DNA of 64,000 bases from Hyalangium ruber (lineage in GTDB: Bacteria > Myxococcota > Myxococcia > Myxococcales > Myxococcaceae). Where the stretch lies: NCBI RefSeq assembly GCF_034259325.1, contig NZ_JAXIVS010000006.1, positions 62,001 to 126,000 on the forward strand. The letters are read 5' to 3'. Positions within the stretch are counted from its first letter, which is position 1. Each line of letters starts with the position of its first letter. The notes beneath the pieces are model-generated. The model made no database searches. It was not told the origin of the DNA and saw only the letters and a program-made list of their open reading frames with translations. Positions 20,800-28,951 of the stretch are shown here, in pieces. A program made the position numbers and the translations under genes.

Positions 20800-22722
20800 A
20801 TGGAGACTGCCATGTCCTGGCGCACGGTCCTTGTCTTCTGCCTCCTCTCGCTGCTGTCCCCCCAGGCGGTGGCCCAGGAGGCGCGTCCGGCAGGAAAGTC
20901 CGTGCTCCTGCTCATCCCCGAGGACACGGCGTTGCCTGCCATGGCAACGCTCGTCGCCAGTCTCCGCTCCTCCTTGTGGGAGACCCAGGACGGCCCGATC
21001 ACGCTGGATGTCGAGAGCCTGGATCTGGGCTGGGCCCGCGGGCCTGCCTACACACACGCCCTGCACACCTGGTATCTGGCCAAGTACCGGGAGCGCCGGC
21101 CGGATGCCCTCATCGCCTTCCGCTCCGACGCCATCCAGGTGGCCCTGCAGCTGCGCCAGGCGCTGTGGCCGGACATCCCAGTGATCGTCCTCTCCGAGGA
21201 CGAGCGGCTCTGGGAGCAGCAGCCTCGCCCGGAGCGGGTGGCGGGCCTCTTGCTGCACTATGACCTGCGGACCACCGCGGAGCTGGCCCTGCAGCTGCTG
21301 CCCGGCACACGGAGGCTGGCGCTCATCAACGGCTCCAGCCCCTGGGAGCGCGCGCAGCAGGAGCAACTGGTGCGAGAGCTGCAACCGCTGCTGGCGCAGC
21401 GGGGGCTGGAGTTCATCGACCTGAGCAACCTGCCGCTGGCCGAGCTGCTCGATCGCGCGAGGACCCTGCCGGACGACACCACGGTCCTCACCTTCACCTT
21501 CATGACCGATCCCAGCGGGAGACCCTTCGTGGGGCGCGAGATCGCACGCATGTTGCTCTCCGCCAGCAATCGGCCCTGCTTCGCCCTCCACGACACCGTA
21601 CTGGGGGTGGGGTTCGTCGGCGGAGCGCTCGTCAGCTACGAGGCGGTGGGCCAGCAGCTGGGCATGCTCACCGCCCGCGTGTTGCGCGGGGAGCAGGAGG
21701 AATTCCTCGCGCCCCTGAAGCCGGCACCCGTGGACACGCTGACGGTCGATGCCCGCGCGCTGCGGCGCTGGGGCATTCCCCGCGATCGGGTGCCTCCCGG
21801 GGTGCGGCTCGCCTTCGACGAGCCCACGCTCTGGGAGCGCTACCGCTGGTGGGTCCTGGGGGCCCTGACGATCAGCGGCCTGCAGGCGCTGGTGGCCGGG
21901 GGGCTCGTGGTGGAGCGCCGCCGCCGCATGCGTGCCCAGGCTGAGCTCGTCGAACGCCAACGCCTGGAGAAGCTCGCGGAGCTGGAGGCGCGGCGAACCC
22001 TGGATCAGCTGGCCCACGTGAGCCGGGTGGCCGCCCTGGGTGAGCTGGCCGCCTCGCTGGCGCATGAGCTCAACCAGCCCCTGGCCGCCATCCTCAGCAA
22101 CGCCCAGGCCGCGCGCCGCCTGCTGAACGCCACCCCCGCGGAGCTGGACGAGGTGCGCGAGGCCCTCGGGGACATCATCTCCGACGACAAGCGCGCGGGC
22201 GAAGTCATTCACCGCATGCGCGCGCTGCTCAAGCGGGGGGAGCCCCTGCAGGAGCTCCACTCGCTCAATGACGTGGTGCGCGAGGTGACGCGCCTGCTGG
22301 CCAACGACATGCAACTGCGCGGTGCGGACCTGCGGCTGGCGCTGGCCCCGTCGCTGCCCGCCGTCCAGGGGGACGGAATCCAGCTCCAACAGGTGGTGCT
22401 CAACCTGCTCGTCAACGCCATGGATGCCATGGTCGATGTGCCCGTGGGCAAGCGCCAGCTTCGGGTCCTCACCGCTTCGCCAGGCCCGGGGCAGGTGGAG
22501 CTGAGCGTGCAGGACTCGGGAGCAGGGATCGAGCCGGCGCGGCTGGCCCTCATCTTCGAGCCCTTCTACTCCACCAAGGCGCACGGGCTGGGCATGGGGC
22601 TGTCCATCAGCCGCTCCATCGTCGAGGCGCACGGCGGCCACTTGCGAGCCGAGAGCCCTCCGGGTCAGGGGGCTCTCTTACGGTGCTTGCTTCCCGCGGC
22701 GCACACGGAGTCCTCGCCATGA
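20800..22722 (+). CDS. Sensor histidine kinase with ABC-type solute-binding sensor domain
   Basis: This 640-aa membrane kinase has a signal peptide at about 5-25, then a periplasmic ABC_sub_bind-like (PF04392-type) domain to about 330. A single membrane helix spans 348-370 (WVLGALTISGLQALVAGGLVV), followed by a short coiled coil. The HisKA box is S-L-A-H-E-L-N-Q-P-L with phospho-acceptor His422. The ATPase domain has an N box (LNLLVNAMDAM), D-S-G-A-G-I-E-P and G-L-G-M-G-L-S-I. The HELNQPL box is typical of FixL/DctB-type kinases. A small molecule in the periplasm is probably sensed, and its identity cannot be read from sequence. The stop overlaps the regulator start by 4 bp (ATGA). ATG at 20812 is an alternative start. 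Confidence 0.93.
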   Translation: METAMSWRTVLVFCLLSLLSPQAVAQEARPAGKSVLLLIPEDTALPAMATLVASLRSSLWETQDGPITLDVESLDLGWARGPAYTHALHTWYLAKYRERRPDALIAFRSDAIQVALQLRQALWPDIPVIVLSEDERLWEQQPRPERVAGLLLHYDLRTTAELALQLLPGTRRLALINGSSPWERAQQEQLVRELQPLLAQRGLEFIDLSNLPLAELLDRARTLPDDTTVLTFTFMTDPSGRPFVGREIARMLLSASNRPCFALHDTVLGVGFVGGALVSYEAVGQQLGMLTARVLRGEQEEFLAPLKPAPVDTLTVDARALRRWGIPRDRVPPGVRLAFDEPTLWERYRWWVLGALTISGLQALVAGGLVVERRRRMRAQAELVERQRLEKLAELEARRTLDQLAHVSRVAALGELAASLAHELNQPLAAILSNAQAARRLLNATPAELDEVREALGDIISDDKRAGEVIHRMRALLKRGEPLQELHSLNDVVREVTRLLANDMQLRGADLRLALAPSLPAVQGDGIQLQQVVLNLLVNAMDAMVDVPVGKRQLRVLTASPGPGQVELSVQDSGAGIEPARLALIFEPFYSTKAHGLGMGLSISRSIVEAHGGHLRAESPPGQGALLRCLLPAAHTESSP

Positions 22723-23333
22723 CACAACCCCCTGCCACCATCTTCCTCGTGGACGACGATGAGTCCGTGCTGCGGGGGCTGAGGCGACTGCTGCGGGCCG
22801 TCGGCTATGCCTCGAAGTCCTTCGCCTCGCCCGCCGAGTTCCTCGCGCAACTGTCCGGGGACATGCCGGGCTGCGCCGTGCTGGACCTGCGAATGCCGGG
22901 GCTCAACGGGCTGGAGCTGCAGCAGGCCATGGAGTCCAAGGGCTGCCACCTGCCTGTCATCTTCATCTCCGGCCACGGGGATGTGCCGGCCAGCGTCAGG
23001 GCCATGAAGGCCGGCGCGGTGGACTTCCTCCTGAAGCCTTTTGATGAGCAACAACTGCTGGGAGCCATCTCCCAGGCCTTGCTCAAGGACGCGTCGGCGC
23101 GCGTCGGCCGCACCGAGACAGCCGCGCTGCACGCGCGTCATGCCGTCCTCACTCCCCGCGAGCGCGAGGTATGCACGCTGGTGGCCCAGGGGCTGACCAA
23201 CAAGGAGGTCGCCCAGCAGCTGGGCACCACCGAGAAGACCATCAAGGTGCATCGCGCCCGCGTCATCCAGAAGCTGGACGTGGACTCGGTGGCGGAGCTG
23301 GTGCGGTTCGTGGACCGGCTGAGCCAGGGCTGA
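22719..23333 (+). CDS. FixJ-family response regulator (REC + LuxR HTH)
   Basis: This 204-aa regulator is the partner of the kinase encoded just upstream. The receiver domain has acidic D-D-D near residue 12, phospho-acceptor Asp56 in V-L-D-L-R-M-P-G and the conserved K-P-F near 109. The LuxR-type helix-turn-helix is at 143-186 (LTPREREVCTLVAQGL and IKVHRARVIQKL). It resembles FixJ/TodT/StyR regulators, which activate transcription when phosphorylated. The ATGA overlap points to translational coupling with the kinase. An in-frame start upstream at 22683 lies inside the kinase gene and is less likely. Targets are unknown, and the adjacent hydrolase and aminotransferase are possible ones. Confidence 0.94.
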   Translation: MTQPPATIFLVDDDESVLRGLRRLLRAVGYASKSFASPAEFLAQLSGDMPGCAVLDLRMPGLNGLELQQAMESKGCHLPVIFISGHGDVPASVRAMKAGAVDFLLKPFDEQQLLGAISQALLKDASARVGRTETAALHARHAVLTPREREVCTLVAQGLTNKEVAQQLGTTEKTIKVHRARVIQKLDVDSVAELVRFVDRLSQG

Positions 23334-23395
23334 GCCCGCGCTGTGTAAGCACCAGCACCGCCCAGCCTCCCTGTACGGTAGCCTTCGTGTTCACC

Positions 23396-24310
23396 ATGCG
23401 CGCCTCTGCTCTCCCTGCCGTGTTCCTGGTCGCTGCCTGCATTGCTTCGCCGCCCTCCGCGTGGGGCGCGGGGCCAGATGACGAGTTCAAGGCTCGGATC
23501 GCCCTCTTCACGTACGACACCCAGGCTCCGTTCAAGCTCCAGGAGGTGTCCGTCGAGAAGCGTGGGGGCGCGACCGTGCGTGACATCACCTTCGTGGCTG
23601 CGCCGGACCGCGAGCCGGTCAAGGCCTTTCTCGTCGTACCCGACGGCGCGGGCCCCTTCGCGGGAGTCCTCTGGGTGCATTGGCTCGGCGAGCCGAAGAC
23701 CACCAACCGCACCCAGTTCCTGAACGAGGCCGTGAGCTTGGCCTCCCGGGGCGTGGTCTCGCTGCTGGTGGACGCCATGTGGTCGACGCCCAAGTGGTAC
23801 GGGAGCCGGGTCCCCGAGCAGGACTACGAGAACTCCCAGCGTCAGGTCATCGCCTTGCGGCGAGCCATGGAGCTGCTGCTCTCGCAGCCCCAGGTGGACA
23901 AGGCCCGCGTCGGGTTCGTGGGCCACGATTACGGCGCCATGTACGGGATGCTGGCCGCCGGAGTGGCGCCGCGGGCGAAGACCTACGTGTACATCGCTGC
24001 CGCGCCCAGCCTCAGCGACTGGGCCTTCTTCGGCAAGCAGCCCCTGTCCAAGGCGGACTACCTCCGCCAGAACGCGGTCCTGGAGCCGAGCGACTACCTC
24101 CGCCAGGTGAAGAACGCGAGCACGCTCTTCCAGTTTGGAAAACAGGACGAGTACGTCTCGCATGCCAGCACCGCCATCCTGTTCGGCGCGGCCCAGTCGC
24201 CCAAGGAGCGGCGCTTCTATGAAGCCGAACACTCCATGACGCCCGCGAAGATCGCCGAGGAGCGCGATGCCTGGCTCCTCAAGGAACTCGCTCCGCCGGC
24301 GGCGCGCTGA
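23396..24310 (+). CDS. Exported alpha/beta hydrolase (dienelactone-hydrolase-like) with Asp in nucleophile position
   Basis: The 304-aa protein has a Sec signal peptide (ALPAVFLVAACIASPPSAWGA) and an alpha/beta-hydrolase fold. The nucleophile elbow reads V-G-H-D-Y-G-A-M-Y-G, putting Asp178 where esterases have Ser. Asp elbows are typical of haloalkane dehalogenases and epoxide hydrolases. A candidate acid is the Asp of F-G-K-Q-D-E-Y and the base is the His of E-A-E-H-S-M-T-P. The overall length and the FLVVPDGAGPFAGVLWVHW start resemble the dienelactone hydrolase group, so the substrate is uncertain. It lies 62 bp after the response regulator and may share its transcript. Confidence 0.8.
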   Translation: MRASALPAVFLVAACIASPPSAWGAGPDDEFKARIALFTYDTQAPFKLQEVSVEKRGGATVRDITFVAAPDREPVKAFLVVPDGAGPFAGVLWVHWLGEPKTTNRTQFLNEAVSLASRGVVSLLVDAMWSTPKWYGSRVPEQDYENSQRQVIALRRAMELLLSQPQVDKARVGFVGHDYGAMYGMLAAGVAPRAKTYVYIAAAPSLSDWAFFGKQPLSKADYLRQNAVLEPSDYLRQVKNASTLFQFGKQDEYVSHASTAILFGAAQSPKERRFYEAEHSMTPAKIAEERDAWLLKELAPPAAR

Positions 24311-24339
24311 GGATAGTCTCTTCGACCGAGGGAGGCTGC

Positions 24340-25440
24340 GTGCGCTACGTCCGAATGCCGATCGAGGTGGAATCACCCGAAGAGTACGGTTACGGCAAGA
24401 TCCGCTACAACCTGTCCGAGAGCTCGATCGCGGACCAGAAGCTATCGGATCTGAAGGTCACGTTTCCGGACCTCACCCTTCTCTACGGCGAACATCGTGG
24501 CAACGGTGCGCTCCGCGAGCTGATTGCCGCGGGCAGCGGTGGCCTGAGCGCCGACGATGTCCTGATGACGACCGGGGCCGCGGGCGCGCTGTTCATCATC
24601 TCGACGGCGTTGCTCGACGCCGGAGACCAACTGGTCGTCATCCGACCGAACTACGCCACGAATCTCGAGACGCCGCGGGCGATCGGGTGCGACATCCGCT
24701 TCTTCGACCTGAAGTTCGAGGAGGGCTTTCGCATCGATCCCGACAGGCTGGCCGCGGCCGTGACGCCGCGGACGAAGCTCATCAGCATCACGTGCCCGCA
24801 CAACCCGACCGGCGTCATGTTGACCGAGGCAGAACTTCGCCAGCTCTCCGACCTGGCGAAGCAGCGGGGCTGCTATCTGCTGGTCGACGAGACCTACCGT
24901 GACTTGTCGTACGACGGCGTGCTGCCGCTCGCGGCGTCGCTGGGCGAGCACGTGATCAGCGTGTCGTCACTCTCGAAGGCGTATGGTGTCCCCGGCATCC
25001 GAGTCGGCTGGCTGATCACCACGAACAAGCGCTTGCAGGAAGTCTTTCTCGCGGCCAAGGAACAGATCAGCATCTGCGGCAGCATTCTCGACGAGCACGT
25101 GGCGCTGACGGTGCTGCAGAACCGGCAGGCGCTCCTCGAGCCGGTGCTGGCGGAGATGCGCCGGCGCCTGGCTCAAGTCACACATTGGATGCAGGGGGAA
25201 GATCGGCTCGAGTGGGTGCGCCCCGCTGGAGGAGTGGTGTGCTTCCCTCGCATGCGCGCAGAGCCGCCGGGCGGTGTGGCCGCATTCTACGCGCGGCTGC
25301 TCGAGAAGCACGGCACGTACGTCGGTCCCGGGCACTGGTTCGAGATGCCCGACACGCACTTCCGCCTTGGCTACGGCTGGCCCACGGCCGACGAGCTCAC
25401 CAGCGGCCTCGCCGCGATCTCGAAGGCGTTGCGCGGCTGA
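24340..25440 (+). CDS. PLP-dependent aminotransferase, class I/II
   Basis: This is a 366-aa fold-type I aminotransferase. The PLP Schiff-base Lys213 is in S-L-S-K-A-Y-G-V-P-G-I-R-V-G-W. The cofactor Asn is in C-P-H-N-P-T-G and the Asp in V-D-E-T-Y. The substrate carboxylate-binding Arg is probably in H-F-R-L-G-Y-G near the end. The specific amino donor cannot be told. The GTG start has GAGGGAGG at a proper distance, 29 bp after the hydrolase stop. Codon choice is somewhat less G/C-biased than in neighbouring genes (more GAA, GGT, TCA, CTA), which might mean transfer from another lineage. Confidence 0.9.
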   Translation: MRYVRMPIEVESPEEYGYGKIRYNLSESSIADQKLSDLKVTFPDLTLLYGEHRGNGALRELIAAGSGGLSADDVLMTTGAAGALFIISTALLDAGDQLVVIRPNYATNLETPRAIGCDIRFFDLKFEEGFRIDPDRLAAAVTPRTKLISITCPHNPTGVMLTEAELRQLSDLAKQRGCYLLVDETYRDLSYDGVLPLAASLGEHVISVSSLSKAYGVPGIRVGWLITTNKRLQEVFLAAKEQISICGSILDEHVALTVLQNRQALLEPVLAEMRRRLAQVTHWMQGEDRLEWVRPAGGVVCFPRMRAEPPGGVAAFYARLLEKHGTYVGPGHWFEMPDTHFRLGYGWPTADELTSGLAAISKALRG

Positions 25441-25467
25441 GGATGCGGCGCTCCTCCGGGGTGTCTT

Positions 25468-26052
25468 CTACCCGCCGATGTACCAGGTGATGCCGAGGAT
25501 TCCACGCACCGGTCCTCCCTCGGCCGAGACGTTATCCTGACTCGTTCCGTTGAACCGGGTGCCCTCCGCGAGCGGTACCGCCCCATCCACTTCGAGCGCC
25601 AGCGACACCGGGCGGAAGAGGAAGACCTCGAGTCCCGCGCCCGCGGTTCCGTAGACAAGCGTCGTCACCGGATCCAACAGCCGCGCCCCTACGCGGGCGT
25701 TCAGCCGCACCGGGCCGAGCATCCCCGTCCGCAGCGTCAGCCCCGCGCCATAACCGGAGTAGGGCCCCTCGCGTTCCGCGTTCAACTCCGCCGAGGCGAA
25801 CAGCCCCACGTGCGGGGTGAAGTCATAGCCAAGCCGCAGCCCTACTCCGCCGCCCTTGCGAAGCTCCACCTGGTAGTCCTGCTGCATGAAGGAGTCTTCC
25901 ACGTGGAGCGTCCAGCCCGAGAGCATGTGGACATGCGGCTGGAGATACAGGCCCGAGGGCGGTGGCGCCTCTTCCTCCTCAGCGGCGAACGCAGGGGACA
26001 GCGACAGGAACACCGACAGCACCGCGCCGCGAGCCACAAACTTCTGGAGCAT
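25468..26052 (-). CDS. Outer-membrane beta-barrel protein
   Basis: The 194-aa protein has a signal peptide ending near the AFA-A site and then a mature part of alternating hydrophobic/polar strands. Examples are VGLRLGYDFTPHVGLFASAEL and GAGLEVFLFRPVSLALEVDG. It ends with an aromatic-containing strand (ILGITWYIGG). The pattern fits a small 8-strand OmpX/OmpW-like barrel. No function can be assigned beyond an outer-membrane place. The start at 26052 was chosen over an upstream in-frame start because the signal peptide begins there. It converges with the aminotransferase gene 27 bp away. Confidence 0.75.
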   Translation of the reverse strand: MLQKFVARGAVLSVFLSLSPAFAAEEEEAPPPSGLYLQPHVHMLSGWTLHVEDSFMQQDYQVELRKGGGVGLRLGYDFTPHVGLFASAELNAEREGPYSGYGAGLTLRTGMLGPVRLNARVGARLLDPVTTLVYGTAGAGLEVFLFRPVSLALEVDGAVPLAEGTRFNGTSQDNVSAEGGPVRGILGITWYIGG

Positions 26053-26128
26053 TTCTTGAGTCCTCTCGGGAGGATTGCGCGCTCCCACGCCAGAGCGCAT
26101 CGAGCGCCCTGGACTCTTCGCCGCACCG

Positions 26129-26554
26129 CTACCCCGCCTCCCCGTCGCGGCTCGCCAGGACGACGTAGTACCCGTCTGGATCCCGGAGCCACATCTCCCG
26201 GTGCTGGGGCGCCGGGTTCACGTGCGGCTCCTCGACCACCGTCGCTCGCAGCTTCCGCGCTCGCTCCACGGCCGCATCGAAGTCGTCCACCTCGAACCAC
26301 AACAGGACGCCATGTCCAACCGGTGCTTTGTCCCTGCCCATGAGGTTGGGGTGGTCTTCGTCCTCCCAGCTGTGGAGCTGGAGGATGAGCGAATCCCCGC
26401 TCATCAGCCGGTCATAGAAGAGCCGGTGCGGATGATCCGGGTCCCCGGAGGACTCCACGCCCAGCAGGGCCTTGTACCAGGTGCTGCTGGCCTTCACGTC
26501 TCTCACCGCGATCAGCGGTTGAGCGCGCACGGGTGCTTGTTTGGATTCAGCCAT
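26129..26554 (-). CDS. VOC-family (glyoxalase/bleomycin-resistance-like) protein
   Basis: The 141-aa protein has the paired beta-alpha-beta-beta-beta modules of the vicinal-oxygen-chelate fold. It starts LIAVRDVKASSTWYKALLG and ends with the typical WLRDPDGYYVVLAS, where the Asp-Pro-Asp-Gly-Tyr turn is characteristic. These proteins bind a metal and act as lyases, dioxygenases or drug-binding resistance proteins. The substrate here is unknown. It follows the AhpD-like gene on the same strand by 179 bp, so joint transcription is possible but not certain. Confidence 0.88.
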   Translation of the reverse strand: MAESKQAPVRAQPLIAVRDVKASSTWYKALLGVESSGDPDHPHRLFYDRLMSGDSLILQLHSWEDEDHPNLMGRDKAPVGHGVLLWFEVDDFDAAVERARKLRATVVEEPHVNPAPQHREMWLRDPDGYYVVLASRDGEAG

Positions 26555-26733
26555 ACACTCCTCGCTTGAGGCCGCTCATCATGCGAGGACCGACGCGCCG
26601 CCGTCTTGAACGAAATTGACCCAACCTTCGCGGACTTCAGGACGTCCAGGCACAGGCGCGTCATGCCCAGCATCCGGTACGCGATGTGGAGCAGCCGGGG
26701 CAGAGCGGGTCGAAGACGTCCGCAGGAGTTGAA

Positions 26734-27195
26734 TCAGGCGGCTTCACCGCGAGGGGTTATCGGATGCACGGCCCGGAAGCCGAGGACGAGCCGGTTCGCG
26801 GTGTTGATGACGCCAATCATGAGGGTCAGCTTCACGATCTCCTCTTCGGTGAAGTGCGGTTTGAGCGCGGCGTAGTCCTCGTCGGGTGCGTGCGTCTGGG
26901 CGACGAGTGTCAGGGCCTCGGTCCAGCCCAGGGCCGCCCGCTCGCGGTCGGTGTACAGCGGCGACTCACGCCAGCCGTTTAGAAGGTAGATGCGCTCCTC
27001 GGTCTCCCCATGCGCGCGGGCGTCGCGGGTGTGCATGTGGATGCAGAAGGCGCAGCCATTGAGCTGGGACGAGCGGATCTTGACGAGCTCGCGGAGGCTC
27101 GGCTCCAGCCCCAGGGCCTCCACCTTCTTGCTGAAATCCACCATGAGATTGAGGGCGTCCGGCGCGACCGCGAAAGCATTCATCCGGGGCTTCAT
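26734..27195 (-). CDS. AhpD-like carboxymuconolactone decarboxylase family protein
   Basis: This 153-aa protein carries the alkylhydroperoxidase motif C-A-F-C-I-H-M-H, with Cys48, Cys51 and His55, and a Glu a few residues before it. That pattern marks the peroxidase-active members of the family rather than the decarboxylases. The predicted role is reduction of organic peroxides through the Cys pair. The start at 27195 is preceded by AGGACC. An in-frame start at 27276 would add a low-complexity extension. It diverges from a PPOX-type flavoprotein gene across 118 bp, so the two may answer to the same signal. Confidence 0.9.
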   Translation of the reverse strand: MKPRMNAFAVAPDALNLMVDFSKKVEALGLEPSLRELVKIRSSQLNGCAFCIHMHTRDARAHGETEERIYLLNGWRESPLYTDRERAALGWTEALTLVAQTHAPDEDYAALKPHFTEEEIVKLTLMIGVINTANRLVLGFRAVHPITPRGEAA

Positions 27196-27313
27196 GTGTA
27201 GGTCCTCGTTCTGGGGGGGCGAAGTGCCCTTCCATCCCCAGGACGACGCAGCCGGTGCCGCGTGTGACATGGCCATTTCAAATGCCTAAAAAGGACCCAG
27301 GAGGCGCCCCCGG

Positions 27314-27925
27314 ATGAAGACCGTGAACGATGTGGAGACGCTCGAACGCCTGTACGGGGTTCCCGGGAAGTCGTCCGTGCTCAAGGAGGTGGATCATCTC
27401 CACCCTGCATACCGGCCCTTCATCGAGCGATCGCCGTTCATGGTCCTCGCCACGTCCGGCCCTGGAGGGCTGGATGCATCGCCGCGAGGAGACCCCGCCG
27501 GGTTCGTGGTCATCGAGGACACGCGCACGCTGCTGCTGCCTGACCGCCGAGGCAACAACCGCATGGACTCGCTGCGGAACATCCTGGCGGATCCTCGCGT
27601 CGCGCTGTTGTTCTTCGTCCCGGGCGTGAACGAAACCCTGCGTGTCAACGGCCGGGCGAGCATCGTCATCGAGCCGTCCATGCTGGAGCGCTTCACCTTC
27701 GATGGGAAGGCGCCGCGCTCCGTGCTGCGCATCACTGTGGAGACGGTCTACTTCCAATGCAGCCGCGCGCTGGTCCGCTCCAGGCTTTGGGACCCAGCTC
27801 GGCACGTCACCCGCGCCGAGTTCCCAAGCCCCGGCTCCATCCTCGAGGCGCTGAGCCCGGATGACTTCGACGGCGACGAGTACGATCGCGAGCTGCCCGG
27901 CCGGGTGAAGGCGACGCTGTACTGA
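27314..27925 (+). CDS. PPOX-type FMN flavoprotein (MSMEG_1061-like)
   Basis: This 203-aa protein belongs to the pyridoxamine-5-phosphate-oxidase-like split-barrel family. Recognisable parts are PFMVLATSGPGGLDASPRGD, then LLLPDRRGNNRMDSLRNIL, then FFVPGVNETLRVNGRA. This is the order seen in the MSMEG_1061 subgroup. It should bind FMN or F420 and carry out a redox step on an unknown substrate. The ATG at 27314 is preceded by a CAGGAGG site. A strong hairpin 17 bp after the stop probably ends the transcript. Confidence 0.88.
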   Translation: MKTVNDVETLERLYGVPGKSSVLKEVDHLHPAYRPFIERSPFMVLATSGPGGLDASPRGDPAGFVVIEDTRTLLLPDRRGNNRMDSLRNILADPRVALLFFVPGVNETLRVNGRASIVIEPSMLERFTFDGKAPRSVLRITVETVYFQCSRALVRSRLWDPARHVTRAEFPSPGSILEALSPDDFDGDEYDRELPGRVKATLY

Positions 27926-27941
27926 GCATCCAGCGTCCACG

Positions 27942-28000
27942 TCGATGGGCTCGCTCGCGAGGCAGCTCCCAGTCAGAGCGCGAGCGCGACGGCCCATCGA
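27942..28000 (+). terminator. Long imperfect hairpin after PPOX-type gene
   Basis: TCGATGGGC (27942-27950) pairs with GCCCATCGA (27992-28000). Just inside, CGCTCGCG (27952-27959) pairs with CGCGAGCG (27979-27986), giving 17 bp in two blocks. It begins 17 bp after the stop codon of the gene to its left. There is no T-tract. Confidence 0.45.
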
Positions 28001-28082
28001 ATGGGGACGATCAAGGGTGAGAGGCCTCTTGGATTCGCACCCTCCCATCGCCTGCACCCGCGCAGGGCGCCCCGAGCCGAGG

Positions 28083-28310
28083 TCACGGCGCCGAGCGCCT
28101 GCCGATCTCCGGGAAGCGCTCGTAGGCGCGCTTCAGCGCCTCCAGGTGGGCGGGGTTGTCGAGATCGAGCGGCGCGTCGGTGAGCTGCACGACCCATCCG
28201 CCCGATTCCGTGCGCCGCGCCCGCGAGAGCAGCTCGGCGTCACGAGCAGGAGCCGGGGACCCGATGGCTCGTGCGGCAGTCGCCAAGATGTCCTTAAGGA
28301 AGGAGTTCTG
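28083..28310 (-). pseudogene. Possible gene remnant downstream of the immunity gene
   Basis: On the minus strand a frame reads QNSFLKDILATAARAIGS and, further on, LDNPAHLEALKRAYERFPEIG. This looks like real helical protein sequence, but the frame has no good start and runs back into the Imm11 gene in another phase. It may be the tail of a truncated gene left by recombination in the toxin region. I do not recognise the family. It could also be chance coding-like sequence. Confidence 0.25.
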
Positions 28311-28378
28311 TCCGCCGCGGGCTCCACCGGGCCGAGCTGGCGCTGCCCGACATGGGACGCCGCCCCTCCGGGCCTTGA

Positions 28379-28942
28379 CTAGACCTCCTCGAACCTTGTG
28401 CCTGTGGCGCCCATGCCCTCTAAGGCATTCTTGATTTCCTCGGAGACGATCAGCGGGCTGCTCCAACCCTCGCACCGCAACACCAGGGCGCTTCCCGCCT
28501 TGGCCTTGTCGATGCGCATGTCACGCACGGAGGCATACTGACCGACCTTGTGAGGCACTCCGTCCTCATGCGTCCAGAGTTCGATCCGGGACGCCTGTTC
28601 GTCGATACATCGGATGAGGCGTGTGGCCACGAGGATGAGGTACTGATCCGGTTGGCCCTCCACATCCACGGGGAGCAGTTGCACGTCCTCCGGGGCCAAC
28701 CCCGCGAACGTGGAGGCGACCCGGACATGAACCACCGGGATGTTGAGGCCAGCCTCTGTGTAGTCCAGCGGCTTGCCCTCGATCTCGATGGGGATTTTCA
28801 AGCGGCTCTTGATATGGACGGGCGTTCCCCTCCAAAAATCGTAATCGTCCACTTTGACGCCCTGAGTGTTCCGGGGCATCGCCAAGTGCCAACGGTTCGG
28901 GAACTTCACGTCGTCGGCCAGTCTGAAGAAACGCTTGGGCAT
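28379..28942 (-). CDS. DUF1629/Imm11-type immunity protein
   Basis: This 187-aa protein matches the DUF1629/Imm11 pattern often found next to polymorphic toxins. It starts with an RFFRLADDVKFPNRWHL-like strand. The middle reads IPVVHVRVASTFAGL and VQLLPVDVEG, then LILVATRLIRCIDE. No signal peptide is seen, so it should act in the cytoplasm, where it would block the toxin encoded immediately upstream. A GGAG ribosome site lies 9 bp after the toxin stop. Codon use is less G/C-biased than in flanking housekeeping genes. The toxin-immunity order matches known SitA-SitI pairs of myxobacteria. Confidence 0.8.
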   Translation of the reverse strand: MPKRFFRLADDVKFPNRWHLAMPRNTQGVKVDDYDFWRGTPVHIKSRLKIPIEIEGKPLDYTEAGLNIPVVHVRVASTFAGLAPEDVQLLPVDVEGQPDQYLILVATRLIRCIDEQASRIELWTHEDGVPHKVGQYASVRDMRIDKAKAGSALVLRCEGWSSPLIVSEEIKNALEGMGATGTRFEEV

Positions 28943-28951
28943 GGACTCCGT

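Larger units (their letters stand above)
27926..28378. other. Gene-poor 453-bp stretch
   Basis: A large imperfect hairpin (27942-28000) opens this region. The rest has only a poor minus-strand reading frame (described separately) and a 10-bp palindrome AGAGGCCTCT near 28020. No convincing intact gene is seen. The stretch separates the housekeeping-like genes on the left from the toxin cluster on the right. Confidence 0.5.
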
